Positions 35,679 to 36,665 of a DNA stretch of 36,665 nt are shown in pieces (the stretch's first letter is position 1; each line of letters opens with the position of its first letter). The DNA is from Maricaulis sp. Its GTDB lineage: Bacteria; Pseudomonadota; Alphaproteobacteria; Caulobacterales; Maricaulaceae. Made by a program: the position numbers and the translations under genes. The stretch is taken from assembly GCF_030149515.1 (NCBI RefSeq), contig NZ_JASBRI010000018.1, positions 1 to 36,665 on the forward strand, given 5' to 3'. The notes below the pieces were generated by a model. It was not told the DNA's origin. It searched no databases and worked only from the letters and a program-made list of their open reading frames with translations.

Positions 35679-36665
35679 TCGTCCTGCTTGTCGTCCTGTT
35701 CGGCCTCCTGGCCCTGGGCGTGCCGGTGGCTTTCTCGCTCGGCGCGGCCAGCCTGGCCATGTTCTGGTGGCTGGATATTCCGTTCATTGTTGCCTTCCAG
35801 CGGATGACGGCGGGCATGAACGTGTTTTCCCTGATGGCCATCCCCTTCTTCGTCTTTGCCGGAGATCTGATGGCGCGCAGCGGTATCGCCATGCGCCTGG
35901 TCAATGTCGCGGAAGCCGCCTTTGGCCGGGCCCGTGGCGGGCTGGGCCAGGTCGATGTCGGAGCTTCGATGATGTTCGGCGCGGTTTCCGGCTCGGCGGC
36001 GGCCTCGGTTTCGGCGTTGGGTTCGACCCTGATGCCCATGATGCGGGAGAGGGGCTATGACGGCGACTATGCTGTCAATGTCACGATCACCGCGGCGATC
36101 CTGGGCATTCTCATCCCGCCATCGCACAACATGATCATTTACGCCGCCGCGTCCCCGGTCAGCCTGTCGGTCGGAGACCTTTTTCTGGCCGGCGTGGTGC
36201 CCGGGCTGGTGGCCGGGGCGGCGTTGATGCTTGCGGCCTGGCTGGTGGCAGTGAACCGGGGTTATCCGCGCGGGACCTTCCCCGGCTGGCCGGTCTTTCT
36301 GCGCGCGCTGGCCGGGGCGTTGCCGGGGCTTATGACGGCCTTCATCATCGTGTTTGGCATCCTCCTGGGAATTTTCACGCCAACCGAGAGCTCGGCCATT
36401 GCGGTGCTCTACACCCTGGTCATCGGCGTTCTGGTCTATCGCACGCTCGGCTGGACGCGGATGGCGGAAGCCGTGGCCGGAGCGGTGAAGACGACGGCGA
36501 TGATCATGATGATTATCGGCGCGGCCGGCATGTTCGGCTGGCTGTTTGCCGTACTGGAGGGACCCCAGGCGCTGGCCGCGGCGCTGACGGCGGTGTCCGA
36601 CGACCCTACCATCGTCCTGATGATGATCCTGATCGTTCTTCTGGTGCTGGGCGCCTTCATGGACA
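35669..36665 (+). CDS. dctM: TRAP transporter large permease subunit (3' truncated)
   Basis: The first 332 codons of a DctM-family permease are present; the family usually has about 425 residues, so roughly 90 are missing beyond the window. It is a multi-helix sodium-coupled transport channel. Clear motifs are MAIPFFVFAGDLMARSGI, GASMMFGAVSGSAAASVSA, ILGILIPPSHNMIIYA and FGILLGIFTPTESSAIAVLY. It overlaps dctQ by ten bases and ends the visible part of the uxaC-dctPQM operon. Genes for fructuronate reductase or for the regulator may follow outside. Confidence 0.93.
   Translation, partial: MELIVLLVVLFGLLALGVPVAFSLGAASLAMFWWLDIPFIVAFQRMTAGMNVFSLMAIPFFVFAGDLMARSGIAMRLVNVAEAAFGRARGGLGQVDVGASMMFGAVSGSAAASVSALGSTLMPMMRERGYDGDYAVNVTITAAILGILIPPSHNMIIYAAASPVSLSVGDLFLAGVVPGLVAGAALMLAAWLVAVNRGYPRGTFPGWPVFLRALAGALPGLMTAFIIVFGILLGIFTPTESSAIAVLYTLVIGVLVYRTLGWTRMAEAVAGAVKTTAMIMMIIGAAGMFGWLFAVLEGPQALAAALTAVSDDPTIVLMMILIVLLVLGAFMD

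Overview
The window is GC-rich, densely packed, single-chromosome-type DNA with no tRNA, rRNA, CRISPR array or insertion sequence that I can see. Gene content points to a Gram-negative alphaproteobacterium. The pointers are outer-membrane barrels, a TRAP transporter, ergothioneine genes, and a mannonate dehydratase whose active-site residues sit at the numbering of the Novosphingobium/Caulobacter enzymes. A Caulobacterales/Maricaulales-like marine or aquatic bacterium is my best guess, but this is inferred from gene families only. Both end genes run off the window.

Region 1 (1-2358) is the 3' part of an autotransporter-like surface protein with bacterial Ig-like repeats and a C-terminal beta-barrel. 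It is followed by about 600 bases without a gene, AT-rich near its end and carrying several inverted repeats.

Region 2 (2966-17350) is the most unusual part. Seven same-strand, mostly overlapping genes look like an export apparatus around one giant substrate. They encode a TolC-family outer-membrane protein, a small periplasmic adaptor, an Omp85/BamA-type barrel without POTRA domains, a 2,326-residue LEPR-XLL/RTX protein, a DUF3467 protein, a membrane adaptor with a 270-residue cytosolic head, and an M50 (site-2-protease-type) zinc metalloprotease fused to a HlyD-like periplasmic arm. The locus resembles type I secretion, but no ABC transporter ATPase lies inside it. A membrane metalloprotease-adaptor stands where HlyB would be expected. 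This is the best candidate for an undescribed system.

Region 3 (17444-21796) holds ergothioneine genes egtB-egtD on the minus strand. Divergent from them are a DapA-family lyase and a two-cysteine 4-hydroxyproline epimerase, probably part of hydroxyproline catabolism.

Region 4 (21878-28489) is a four-gene overlapping operon. It encodes a small cysteine-rich membrane protein, a 1,424-residue protein with a phospholipase C-like zinc motif and a C-terminal von Willebrand A domain, a membrane-anchored protein with a PPC-like domain, and a secreted TIM-barrel sugar isomerase-like protein.

Region 5 (28486-36665) is a uronate-utilisation locus. A minus-strand operon encodes D-mannonate dehydratase (manD), 2-keto-3-deoxygluconate kinase (kdgK) and a secreted SGNH acetylesterase. 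It diverges from a plus-strand operon of glucuronate isomerase (uxaC) and TRAP transporter dctP-dctQ-dctM. The shared intergenic region carries a perfect TTGTC-T-GACAA palindrome of the GntR/FadR type. Together they would deacetylate and import uronates or uronate oligomers and take glucuronate towards 2-keto-3-deoxy-6-phosphogluconate. Fructuronate reductase and KDPG aldolase are not in the window.
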